A stretch of 35,261 nt of DNA from Actinomycetota bacterium (GTDB lineage: Bacteria; Actinomycetota; Acidimicrobiia; Acidimicrobiales; Ilumatobacteraceae). A program made the position numbers and the translations under genes. The DNA is taken from positions 1 to 35,261 of the forward strand of contig RFMM01000126.1 of NCBI GenBank assembly GCA_009927665.1. The letters run 5' to 3'. Positions 12,629 through 19,656 of this stretch are shown here, one piece after another (positions within the stretch are counted from its first letter, which is position 1; each line of letters starts with the position of its first letter). Under the pieces are notes generated by a model. The model searched no databases. It was not told where the DNA came from and saw only the letters and a program-made list of their open reading frames with translations.

Positions 12629-12634
12629 AGAGTA
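12629..12634 (-). promoter_or_regulatory. Possible -10 box for rpsA
   Basis: TACTCT on the minus strand, 20 nt upstream of the rpsA GTG, in the 58-nt gap after polA. No convincing -35 element is visible at the right spacing. Confidence 0.25.
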
Positions 12635-12666
12635 GGGATAGGACAGCCCGCCTTACGACGGACTCG

Positions 12667-15396
12667 TCAGGCTACCTTCGCTCCGGCCCAACTCGTCGCC
12701 CACGACGCGTTGACCACGAGCGGCACGGCGAGGTGTGCCGCCGCCATCATCCGCTCGGTCACGAGCGGGCCGACCTCATCGCGTTCGTTCTTTGGCACTT
12801 CGAGGATGATCTCGTCGTGCACCTGCAAGACAATGCGCGTTGCCAAATGGCGATCTTCGAGCGCTCGGTCGACTGCGACGAGCGCCAGCTTGAAGATGTC
12901 GGCCGCCAAACCCTGAATGCCGGCGTTCATCGCCATGCGCTCGGCGGCCTTACGCGCAAAGAGTGGCCCGTCGGTGATACCGGGAATTGGTCGGCGACGA
13001 CCAAAGAGGGTCGTCGTATAGCCCGCCGTTCGCGCTTCGGTGATTGATTCATCCATCAACCACTTCACGCGTGGGAACGCGGCAAAGTACGCATCAAGAA
13101 TCTCTTTGGCTTCACCCACGTCGATTGCCAAACGTTGACTGAGACCGTAGGCCTCCATGCCATATGCCAGACCGTACGACACCATCTTGGCCCGCGACCG
13201 TTGCTCGCCCGTCACGGCCTCAGGCGACACCGAAAAGACTCTCGCCGCAACGGCACGATGAATGTCGGTTCCGGCGCGAAATGCCTCGAGCAGCCCGGTG
13301 TCATTCGACAAGTGGGCGATGCAACGCAACTCGATTTGGTTGTAGTCGGCAACCAAGAACTCATGCCCCGCGTCGGCGACGAACACTTCGCGAAACACTC
13401 GACCTGCGTCAGAGCGAACGGGAATGTTGTGCAGGTTCGGTCGATCGCTCGACAGACGACCGGTGCGTGCCACCGTCTGGTTGAACGAAGCATGAATGCG
13501 TGAGTCAGGCTCAACGGTCGCCAGCAATCCTTCTGCATACGTTGAGCGAAGCTTTTCGACCTCGCGATACTCGAGCAACGGTGTGATGAACTCGGGCCAT
13601 TCGTCGCGAAGTTTCTCGAGCGTGGCGGCGTCGGTGCTCATCTGCCCAGACTTCTTGCCGCCCTTCGTCTTCTTGCCAGGCGACAACAGTTTTTCGACAA
13701 ACAGCAACTTCGAGAGTTGCTGCGGTGAGTTGACGTTGATCTCACGCCCCGCTACAGCGTGCAACGTCGTGACGAGTGCCTGACTGCGGGTGCGCAACTC
13801 GGCCTCAATCTCTGTGAGGCGTGCGCGATCGACACCGATGCCGCGGTGTTCCATCTTTGCGAGCACTCGCACCAGCGGTAGTTCAGCGTCGGCGTACAGT
13901 TGTGCAACTTTGCCATCTGCGAGTGCTGCGCGCAGAGGTGCTTCGGCGAGCACCGCCACGCTCGCAGCAACGGCTGCGTCATGGCTGGCGAGCTCAGCGG
14001 GTTCGGCGTCGAAATCAAGCTGCCCCTCGGGTGGTGCCGATGCCCCTGTCGACTCAGCGACGTCGCGCCCGAGCCAGCGTCGTGCGACACGGCGAGCGTC
14101 GTAGGCCCCTGCATCAGCATCGACCAGATATGCGGCGATCGCACTGTCGAACCGCAACGCGGCTATGTCAATGCCGCAGCCGAGCAATGATCGAAGAAGG
14201 TTGCGACCATCGTGCACCACGAAGTGCTGGCCTGTAGCAAGTGCTTCGGCAACCGTGCCCGTGAGCAGAGCCGCGGCGATCTCGGTCACCGACGCGTTCG
14301 ATGCGACGACGACCCCAACAAGCGGGCTGCGGCCTGCATCGCCCGACCAGACCCCGGCGAGGCCGCGCGACGCTGAGCCATCACCGAGCGCGCGCAGCGC
14401 ATCGGTGGCGTTGGCCGCCCGCACGAGGTCGATGGCGAGCGCTGCTGGTGCCGTGTCACTCGATGCGGCAGCGGCCGTGTCGCTCGCCCCCGCTGGTGTG
14501 GTGCCGCTCGACGCGGCGGGTGCCCCTGCACCGAATCGCTCAACGAAAAACGCCCAGCGCTGCCCCATCGTTGAGAACTCGAGCCTCGAAAACAGCGCCT
14601 TCAGTGCAGCCGCGTTCGGTGTTGGCACCCAGGCGGCCACGTCGGTCTTCACCGGAACATCGACCCGCAGTCGCATGAGGCCGGCATTTCGCACGACACG
14701 CTCACGCGCTTCGTGCAGAGACGCTCGCAGTTTCGGCGTTTGTTCATCTGCGTGCTCGAACACCGAGATGAGCGAGCCGTACTGGTTGATGAGTTTTGCA
14801 GCAGTTTTCTCGCCGACTCCGGGCACGCCATCGAGGTTGTCGCTCGGATCACCGCGCAATGCGGCGTAGTCCGGATACTGCGCTGGCGTCACCCCTGTTC
14901 GCTCTTTGATGCCCGCCTCGTCATACAAGGCGTAGTCGCTGACACCCCGCTTGTTGTAGAGCACGCGAACGGCCGGATCTTTCACGAGTTGGTATGCGTC
15001 ACGGTCGCCGGTCACGATCATCAGTTCATGATCGGCGATGCCAGCGGCGATGGTGGCAATGATGTCGTCTCCTTCAAAGCCGGCGCACTCAAGGGTGACG
15101 ACACCAGCCGCAGCGAGCAGTTCTTTCACCGTGTCGATTTGCGAATACAAGGTGTCGGGCTGCTTTTCGCGCTGCGCCTTGTATTCGGGGGCTGCTTCGT
15201 GTCGAAACGTCTTCTCTTTGCGGTCGAACACCACGACGATCGCGTCGGGTGAGTGATCACGCAGCAGCGTGGCGAACATCGAGCAAAAACCGAAGACGGC
15301 GTTCGTGACCTCACCACTTGCCGTGGTCATCGTGTCGGGCAGTGCGAAGAACGCCCGATAGACGAGCGAGTTGCCGTCGAGGGCCATCACTTTCAT
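12667..15396 (-). CDS. polA: DNA polymerase I with degenerate proofreading domain
   Basis: Repair and Okazaki-fragment polymerase, 909 residues. The N-terminal 5'-nuclease domain is intact: ALDGNSLVYRAFF, VFDRKEKTFRHE, GFEGDDIIA, VTGDRDAYQLV and DNLDGVPGVGEKTA. An Ala/Ser/Thr-rich linker (about residues 290-325) leads into a 3'-5' exonuclease-like domain that lacks the DxE and other metal-binding acids, so proofreading is probably absent. The polymerase domain has motif A DYNQIELR, motif B RAKMVSYGLAYG and motif C QVHDE. The residue four after the motif B Lys is Tyr (about 741), where Escherichia coli has Phe762. The ATG overlaps the upstream response-regulator stop by 4 nt (ATGA). Confidence 0.97.
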   Translation of the reverse strand: MKVMALDGNSLVYRAFFALPDTMTTASGEVTNAVFGFCSMFATLLRDHSPDAIVVVFDRKEKTFRHEAAPEYKAQREKQPDTLYSQIDTVKELLAAAGVVTLECAGFEGDDIIATIAAGIADHELMIVTGDRDAYQLVKDPAVRVLYNKRGVSDYALYDEAGIKERTGVTPAQYPDYAALRGDPSDNLDGVPGVGEKTAAKLINQYGSLISVFEHADEQTPKLRASLHEARERVVRNAGLMRLRVDVPVKTDVAAWVPTPNAAALKALFSRLEFSTMGQRWAFFVERFGAGAPAASSGTTPAGASDTAAAASSDTAPAALAIDLVRAANATDALRALGDGSASRGLAGVWSGDAGRSPLVGVVVASNASVTEIAAALLTGTVAEALATGQHFVVHDGRNLLRSLLGCGIDIAALRFDSAIAAYLVDADAGAYDARRVARRWLGRDVAESTGASAPPEGQLDFDAEPAELASHDAAVAASVAVLAEAPLRAALADGKVAQLYADAELPLVRVLAKMEHRGIGVDRARLTEIEAELRTRSQALVTTLHAVAGREINVNSPQQLSKLLFVEKLLSPGKKTKGGKKSGQMSTDAATLEKLRDEWPEFITPLLEYREVEKLRSTYAEGLLATVEPDSRIHASFNQTVARTGRLSSDRPNLHNIPVRSDAGRVFREVFVADAGHEFLVADYNQIELRCIAHLSNDTGLLEAFRAGTDIHRAVAARVFSVSPEAVTGEQRSRAKMVSYGLAYGMEAYGLSQRLAIDVGEAKEILDAYFAAFPRVKWLMDESITEARTAGYTTTLFGRRRPIPGITDGPLFARKAAERMAMNAGIQGLAADIFKLALVAVDRALEDRHLATRIVLQVHDEIILEVPKNERDEVGPLVTERMMAAAHLAVPLVVNASWATSWAGAKVA
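14444..14520. repeat. Imperfect 48-bp tandem repeat in the polA linker
   Basis: Two imperfect copies starting at 14444 and 14492 share GCTGGTG and then a GTG-C-CTCGA-GCGGC pattern. The 48-bp period is 16 codons, so the repeat keeps frame. It encodes the AASSGTTPAG / AASSDTAPAA part of the low-complexity linker between the 5'-nuclease and exonuclease-like domains. Confidence 0.55.
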
Positions 15397-15971
15397 GAGG
15401 CCGGAACGATGTCACCCTTCAGAATTTGTTCAGCGACAGCACGCATCGTGCTGCGTGCACTCATCGCACTGCGCTGAATGAAGTGGAATGCTTCGGCTTC
15501 CTTCATTCCGTGTTGATCGGCAAGCAAGCCCTTGGCACGGTCGAGAATCTTGCGCGCCTCGAGTCGTTCTTGCAGCTCGCCCACCTCGGCGACGAGTGCC
15601 CGAGTCTCGGCAAAGCGCGCAGACGCCAGCTCAATAGCCGGCACCAAGTCGCTCTTTTGAAACGGCTTCACGAGGTAGGCAAGAGCACCCGCATCGCGTG
15701 CCTGCTCGACGATTTCACGCTGGCTGAATGCCGTCAGCATCAAGACCGCACTGTGACCTTGCGCGCAGATCTGTTTGGCGGCTTCGATGCCGTCCATGCC
15801 TGGCATCTTCACATCGAGAATCACAACATCGGGTCGCAGCTGCTCGGCCAGGGTCACGGCCTGGTCGCCGCGACCGGCCTCACCCACCACTTGGTAACCC
15901 TCTTCTTCGAGCAGCTCACGTAGGTCGAGCCGAATGATGGCCTCGTCTTCAGCAATGACGATCTTGGTCAC
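15393..15971 (-). CDS. pdtaR: Response regulator with ANTAR RNA-binding domain (PdtaR-like)
   Basis: Probably a phosphorylation-controlled antiterminator. Residues 1-120 form a receiver domain with acidic residues at 8-10, phospho-acceptor Asp53 in VVILDVKMPGMDG, and the conserved Lys in YLVKPF. Residues about 130-185 form an ANTAR domain (ILDRAKGLLADQHGMKEAEAFHFIQRSAM), the RNA hairpin-binding fold that prevents transcription termination. The architecture and position next to polA match PdtaR of mycobacteria. The cognate kinase PdtaS is not in the window. The stop overlaps polA by 4 nt; a small coiled-coil gene ends 9 nt upstream. Confidence 0.93.
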   Translation of the reverse strand: MTKIVIAEDEAIIRLDLRELLEEEGYQVVGEAGRGDQAVTLAEQLRPDVVILDVKMPGMDGIEAAKQICAQGHSAVLMLTAFSQREIVEQARDAGALAYLVKPFQKSDLVPAIELASARFAETRALVAEVGELQERLEARKILDRAKGLLADQHGMKEAEAFHFIQRSAMSARSTMRAVAEQILKGDIVPAS

Positions 15972-15980
15972 GGCAGAACT

Positions 15981-16301
15981 CTACGACGCGGCGTTGCCAT
16001 GCAACCGGTCGAGCAGGTCGTTCTGCTCTTGCTCGAGCTGGGCTATGCGCTCTTCAAGATGTGCCACATGACGCCCAAGTGCGGTGGAGTGCGCCTTTGA
16101 TTCACGCAAGTGCGCGTCGGCGAGCGGAGTCTCTGATACCAAGGCGCGCAATTCCGCATCGGTGGTGTCGTCGTTCATGACGTCGAGTTGAGCCATCGTG
16201 ATTTGCAAATCGTCGCGCAGTTCTCGCAAGGTCGCGGTGCAACGACGCAATCGAAGCGAGAGAAGTCGATCAGAGATACCCACCGGTAACTGCACGGCCA
16301 T
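15981..16301 (-). CDS. Small coiled-coil protein of unknown function
   Basis: A 106-residue protein starting MAVQLPVGISDRLLSLRLRR. The first half is basic and helical; residues about 70-102 have strong heptad character (HVAHLEERIAQLEQEQNDLLDRL), indicating a coiled coil and probable oligomer. No signal peptide, membrane segment or catalytic motif is seen. The frame is open further upstream but runs into tRNA-Leu, so the ATG at 16301 is the sensible start. It lies 9 nt upstream of the pdtaR-like gene on the same strand, so the two are likely co-transcribed. I do not recognise the family. Confidence 0.7.
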   Translation of the reverse strand: MAVQLPVGISDRLLSLRLRRCTATLRELRDDLQITMAQLDVMNDDTTDAELRALVSETPLADAHLRESKAHSTALGRHVAHLEERIAQLEQEQNDLLDRLHGNAAS

Positions 16302-16311
16302 TGGATTTTTT

Positions 16312-16317
16312 AGCCTA
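16312..16317 (-). promoter_or_regulatory. Possible -10 box for the coiled-coil gene and pdtaR operon
   Basis: TAGGCT on the minus strand ends 10 nt before the ATG. Transcription would begin only a few bases upstream of the start codon, giving a leaderless or nearly leaderless mRNA. No good -35 box is seen. Confidence 0.35.
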
Positions 16318-16354
16318 CGACCGTGCCGCGAACGCCTCTTGCTCGCAGTTGCTG

Positions 16355-16441
16355 TGGTGCCCGAGGTGGGAGTCGAACCCACACGCCCTTACCAGGCAAC
16401 GGATTTTGAGTCCGTCGCGTCTGCCATTTCGCCACTCGGGC
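16355..16441 (-). tRNA. tRNA-Leu (anticodon CAA)
   Basis: The minus strand folds as a class II tRNA. The acceptor stem is GCCCGAG/CTCGGGC with discriminator A and an encoded CCA end. The anticodon stem ACGGA/TCCGT encloses the loop CTCAAAA, giving anticodon CAA for the codon UUG. A long variable arm follows. The T arm is GTGGG-TTCGACT-CCCAC. The length of 87 nt including CCA fits leucine tRNA. It reads divergently from fabD. Confidence 0.95.
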
Positions 16442-16464
16442 ATTGCGCACGCGCAAGGCTACCG

Positions 16465-16493
16465 CCGACAGCACCACCTCTTTCTCGTAGTCT
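16465..16493 (+). promoter_or_regulatory. Possible promoter of the fab operon
   Basis: CCGACA (4 of 6 matches to TTGACA) at 16465-16470 is followed after 17 nt by TAGTCT at 16488-16493, in the 72-nt gap between tRNA-Leu and fabD. A perfect AGGAGG ribosome-binding site follows at 16501-16506. Confidence 0.35.
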
Positions 16494-16513
16494 CGTTCGC
16501 AGGAGGTTGACGG

Positions 16514-17689
16514 TTGCTCGCGTTCTTGTTTCCTGGTCAAGGCTCGCAACGACCTGGCATGGGTCGCCCGTGGGTCGGTCACGACAGTTGGGAACTCGTC
16601 GACGAGGCATCGGCAATCACCGGTCGCGACGTTGGTGCACTGCTGCTTGATGCAGATGCAGACACGCTGAAAGACACCCGCAACGCCCAACTCACCACCT
16701 TCGTCAGCAGCCTGATGGTGCTCGATGCGGTCGAACGACTCGGCATCGAACCAAGTTTCTGCGCCGGGCACAGCTTGGGCGAATACACCGCTCTCACCGC
16801 CAACGGCGCACTCGGCTATGACGACGGTGTACGCCTCGTGCTCGAGCGTGGTGACGCAATGCACCAAGCAGGTCTCGAGTCGCCCGGTGCGATGTCGGCC
16901 GTGCTCGGCCTCGACGACGATCTGGTCGAAGTGGCATGTCGTCGCGCCGACGACCAGGTGTGGGTCGCCAACTTCAACGCGCCAGGGCAAGTGGTGATTG
17001 CAGGCTCGCCGAGTGGCATCGAGAAGGCCAGCGGTCACGCCAAAGAACTCGGCGCCAAACGTGTCATGACGTTGCCGGTCTCAGGCGCATTCCACACGCC
17101 CTTCATGACCGCCGCACGCGATCGGCTTCGGTCTGCGATCGCAGCGGCCAAGCCGCGTGACGCCGACGTGCCGATCGTTTCGAATGTCGACGCCCTCAGC
17201 CATCAACGCGGCGACGAGTGGGCGTCGCTGCTCTCGGCGCAACTTTGCAGCCCAGTGCGCTGGAAGCACTGTCTGCTTGAGTTGTCGCGACTCGGCGTGG
17301 CGGGCTATGTCGAGCTCGGACCAGGTGGCGTGCTCACGGGAATGGTGAAGCGCACGATCGAAGGTTCGCGTTCACTGAGCGTCTCGACACCCGATGAACT
17401 TGATGACCTGCTTACCTTCGTGTCGTCGGTCAGCCCTGAAAAAGCGCCGGTGCATGAGGGCGAGCACCTCTTTGTCGCCGAACGACTCGTCGTAAGCCCG
17501 GCTGCTGGCATCTTCACGCCCCATGCGGCGGCCCACGATGGCATGCGCATCGCAGTAGGTACGGTCATCGGCACGGTTGGTGACGTTGAGGTGCGATCGC
17601 CGTTCGATGGCATCTTGCAGAACTTCATCGCCGCCAGCGGCGAACGCTTGGCGATGCGCGAACCAGTCGCGTGGTTGCGCACCCACTAA
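16514..17689 (+). CDS. fabD: Malonyl-CoA:ACP transacylase with a C-terminal biotinyl/lipoyl-like domain
   Basis: Loads malonyl groups onto acyl carrier protein for type II fatty-acid synthesis. Residues 1-303 are a complete FabD: GQGSQ at 8-12, active-site Ser87 in GHSLG, Arg112, His194 in SGAFHTPFM, and the C-terminal LGPGGVLTGMVKR. The protein is 391 residues instead of about 310. Residues about 318-391 resemble the barrel-sandwich fold of biotinyl/lipoyl carriers (VVSPAAGIF, then RSPFDGILQNFI, then GERLAMREPVAWL). That region contains no lysine and the modified-Lys hairpin is replaced by GTVGDVEV, so it cannot be biotinylated. The start is TTG at 16514 with AGGAGG 7 nt upstream. It is the first gene of the operon. 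Confidence 0.93.
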   Translation: MLAFLFPGQGSQRPGMGRPWVGHDSWELVDEASAITGRDVGALLLDADADTLKDTRNAQLTTFVSSLMVLDAVERLGIEPSFCAGHSLGEYTALTANGALGYDDGVRLVLERGDAMHQAGLESPGAMSAVLGLDDDLVEVACRRADDQVWVANFNAPGQVVIAGSPSGIEKASGHAKELGAKRVMTLPVSGAFHTPFMTAARDRLRSAIAAAKPRDADVPIVSNVDALSHQRGDEWASLLSAQLCSPVRWKHCLLELSRLGVAGYVELGPGGVLTGMVKRTIEGSRSLSVSTPDELDDLLTFVSSVSPEKAPVHEGEHLFVAERLVVSPAAGIFTPHAAAHDGMRIAVGTVIGTVGDVEVRSPFDGILQNFIAASGERLAMREPVAWLRTH

Positions 17690-17714
17690 CCATGTTGCGC
17701 ACCCACTGACCATG
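17675..17714. repeat. 20-bp tandem duplication at the fabD/fabH junction
   Basis: Two adjacent 20-bp units, 17675-17694 and 17695-17714, differ at one base. The first contains the fabD stop (TAA); the second turns it into TGA and ends with the fabH ATG. The copy also creates a five-codon frame MLRTH-stop (17692-17709) that echoes the last four residues of FabD. Confidence 0.8.
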
Positions 17715-18644
17715 ACGTTCGGCGGCGTGATTCGAGGTTGGGGCACTGCCCTGCCCGAAAAGGTGCTCACCAATGACGACCTGTCGGCGATGATGGACAC
17801 CAACGACGAATGGATCACCGAGCGAACCGGCATCAAGCGTCGGCATGTGGGTGGCACGACGTCATCGCTGTCGATTGAGTCAGCACGCAAGGCGCTGGCG
17901 ATGTCTGGCCTGCCGCTTGAATCCATCGACGGTCTCGTGCTCTCGACCACCACGCCCGACCGCACGGTGCCTGCCACCTCGGCATCGGTGCAAGACGCGC
18001 TCGGTTTGCGCTGCGGCGCGTTCGACCTGAATGCCGCATGTTCCGGTTTCGTTTACGCCTACGTCGTAGCGCACGGCCTGCTTGCCATCGGAGCCAAGCG
18101 ACTGCTGGTCATCGGCACCGATACGTTGTCGCGCATCACCGACTGGAGCGATCGTGGCACCGCAATCTTGTTCGCTGATGGTTCAGGTGCGTGCGTTGTC
18201 GAAGCTGTTGACAACGGCGGACAACTGCTTGGTTGGGACATCGACGCCGACGGTTCCCTCGAACGCCTGTTGTACGCCGACGTCGGCGGCTACATCCACA
18301 TGGATGGCAAAGAGGTGTTCCGCCGCGCAGTTCGCATCATGGTTGACTCGGCCCAGAAGTCACTCGCGAAGGCCGGTGTATCAACCGACGACGTTGCGCT
18401 GTGTGTGCCACATCAAGCCAACGCGCGCATCATTGATGCGGCCTGCCGTCAGCTTGGTATTCCACTTGAACGCACCGCGGTGGTCTTGCATGAGACCGGC
18501 AACACGTCGTCAGCCTCGATACCGCTCGCGCTATTCGACGCCGCAGATCGTGGTCGCTTACACAACGGCGACCTCGTGTTGATGGTCGGTTTCGGTGCTG
18601 GCATGACTGCCGCCAGCGCGGTGATTGAGTGGAAGCAGCCATGA
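17712..18644 (+). CDS. fabH: Beta-ketoacyl-ACP synthase III
   Basis: Starts type II fatty-acid synthesis by condensing an acyl-CoA with malonyl-ACP. The 310-residue protein has the Cys-His-Asn triad: Cys110 in NAACSGF, His234 in VPHQANARI and Asn264 in HETGNTSSAS. The C-terminal GFGAGMTA is also typical. Length is slightly below the usual 315-330. The ATG at 17712 gives the standard start GGVIRGWGTALPEKVLTNDDL and lies 22 nt after the fabD stop, within a tandem duplication. The stop overlaps the fabG start by 4 nt (ATGA). Confidence 0.96.
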   Translation: MTFGGVIRGWGTALPEKVLTNDDLSAMMDTNDEWITERTGIKRRHVGGTTSSLSIESARKALAMSGLPLESIDGLVLSTTTPDRTVPATSASVQDALGLRCGAFDLNAACSGFVYAYVVAHGLLAIGAKRLLVIGTDTLSRITDWSDRGTAILFADGSGACVVEAVDNGGQLLGWDIDADGSLERLLYADVGGYIHMDGKEVFRRAVRIMVDSAQKSLAKAGVSTDDVALCVPHQANARIIDAACRQLGIPLERTAVVLHETGNTSSASIPLALFDAADRGRLHNGDLVLMVGFGAGMTAASAVIEWKQP

Positions 18645-19345
18645 GTCGCGTCGTGCTCGTCACTGGTGCCAGTCGCGGTATCGGTTTGGCGATAGCCGAT
18701 CGATTCGCGGCACTTGGCGACAAGGTCGCTATCACCTACAACTCGACTCCACCGTCAGGCAATCATCTCGCCGTCAAGTGCGATGTCACGAATGCCGACG
18801 AGGTCGAAGCAGCGTTCAGCAAGATCGAAGGCGAATTCGGGGCGGTCGAAGTGCTGGTGTCAAACGCCGGCATCACAAAAGACGGCCTGCTCTTGCGCAT
18901 GAAAGAAGCCGACTTCACCAGCGTGGTCGACACCAACCTGACTGGTGCATTTCGAGTGGCCAAGCGGGCAACGGCAGGCATGGTTCGTGCCCGAGCGGGG
19001 CGCATCGTGTTTGTTTCGAGCGTCGTGGGTCTGCTCGGTCAAGCCGGCCAGGCGAACTACGCCGCGTCGAAAGCCGGCCTCGTCGGCTTTGCACGGTCGC
19101 TTGCCCGCGAACTCGGCAGTCGCAGCATCACCGTGAACGTCGTCGCACCGGGCCCGGTTGACACCGACATGACCCGCGCACTTGGCGATGAGAAGCTTGC
19201 AGCGTTTGCCAACCTGGTTCCGCTTGGCCGCATCGCTACCGCCGACGAGATCGCCGGCGTCGTCACCTTCCTCGCCTCAGCTGACGCCGCCTACATCACC
19301 GGTGCGGTGATTCCCGTCGATGGCGGTCTCGGCATGGGGCACTGA
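18641..19345 (+). CDS. fabG: 3-oxoacyl-ACP reductase
   Basis: NADPH-dependent reduction of 3-oxoacyl-ACP in fatty-acid elongation; a short-chain dehydrogenase/reductase. The 234-residue protein has the cofactor motif TGASRGIG at residues 8-15, NAG near residue 75, and catalytic Ser127, Tyr140 and Lys144 (YAASK). The C-terminal GAVIPVDGGLGMGH is typical and resembles the mycobacterial MabA form. ATGA overlap with fabH indicates coupled translation. The stop codon lies at the start of a 20-bp tandem duplication. Confidence 0.95.
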   Translation: MSRVVLVTGASRGIGLAIADRFAALGDKVAITYNSTPPSGNHLAVKCDVTNADEVEAAFSKIEGEFGAVEVLVSNAGITKDGLLLRMKEADFTSVVDTNLTGAFRVAKRATAGMVRARAGRIVFVSSVVGLLGQAGQANYAASKAGLVGFARSLARELGSRSITVNVVAPGPVDTDMTRALGDEKLAAFANLVPLGRIATADEIAGVVTFLASADAAYITGAVIPVDGGLGMGH

Positions 19346-19378
19346 ACCACACAGCGAAGCACTGAACCACGCAACGAA
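19339..19378. repeat. 20-bp tandem duplication after fabG
   Basis: Units 19339-19358 and 19359-19378 match at 18 of 20 positions. The first unit includes the fabG stop TGA, and the second repeats that TGA in another frame. The unit length is the same as at the fabD/fabH junction, although the sequence is unrelated. Confidence 0.75.
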
Positions 19379-19384
19379 GTAGAC
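19379..19384 (+). promoter_or_regulatory. Possible -10 box upstream of acpP
   Basis: TAGACT lies 23 nt before the acpP GTG, right after the tandem duplication, and would allow extra transcription of acpP-fabF. No clear -35 box is seen. AAGGAGG at 19396-19402 is a strong ribosome-binding site for acpP. Confidence 0.25.
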
Positions 19385-19407
19385 TCAATGCAGCCAAGGA
19401 GGCCCAG

Positions 19408-19647
19408 GTGAGCCAAGAACTGTTCGATCGTTTCAGCAAGTGTGCTGTCAGCATTCTCTCGGTGGATGCAGCAAAGGTCACGCGAGAAGCCCGTTTCAAA
19501 GAAGATCTCGAAGCCGACAGCCTCGACCTCGTCGAATTCGTGATGGAACTGGAGACGGAGTTCGGCGTCGAGGTGCCCGAGCAAGACCTCGAAGGCATCA
19601 CCACCGTCGGTCAGGCTTTCGACCTCATCGTCGCCAAGACCAAGTAG
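19408..19647 (+). CDS. acpP: Acyl carrier protein
   Basis: Carries growing acyl chains as phosphopantetheine thioesters. The acidic 79-residue protein has the attachment motif ADSLDLVEFVM with Ser38 and the helix-3 segment FGVEVPEQDL. The start is GTG with AAGGAGG five bases upstream, the strongest ribosome-binding site in this cluster and consistent with the high expression expected of ACP. It lies between fabG and fabF, as in many type II fatty-acid operons. It does contain one Cys (residue 12), which is unusual but not diagnostic. Confidence 0.96.
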   Translation: MSQELFDRFSKCAVSILSVDAAKVTREARFKEDLEADSLDLVEFVMELETEFGVEVPEQDLEGITTVGQAFDLIVAKTK

Positions 19648-19656
19648 CGCTCCCCG

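Noticed and set aside
16302-16382. Longer form of the coiled-coil protein starting at 16382
   Set aside because: It would be translated through the 3' part of tRNA-Leu; the residues encoded there are tRNA sequence.
18626-19161. Alternative open frame overlapping fabG in another phase
   Set aside because: fabG has all catalytic residues over its full length; the other frame is Arg/Ser-rich shadow sequence.
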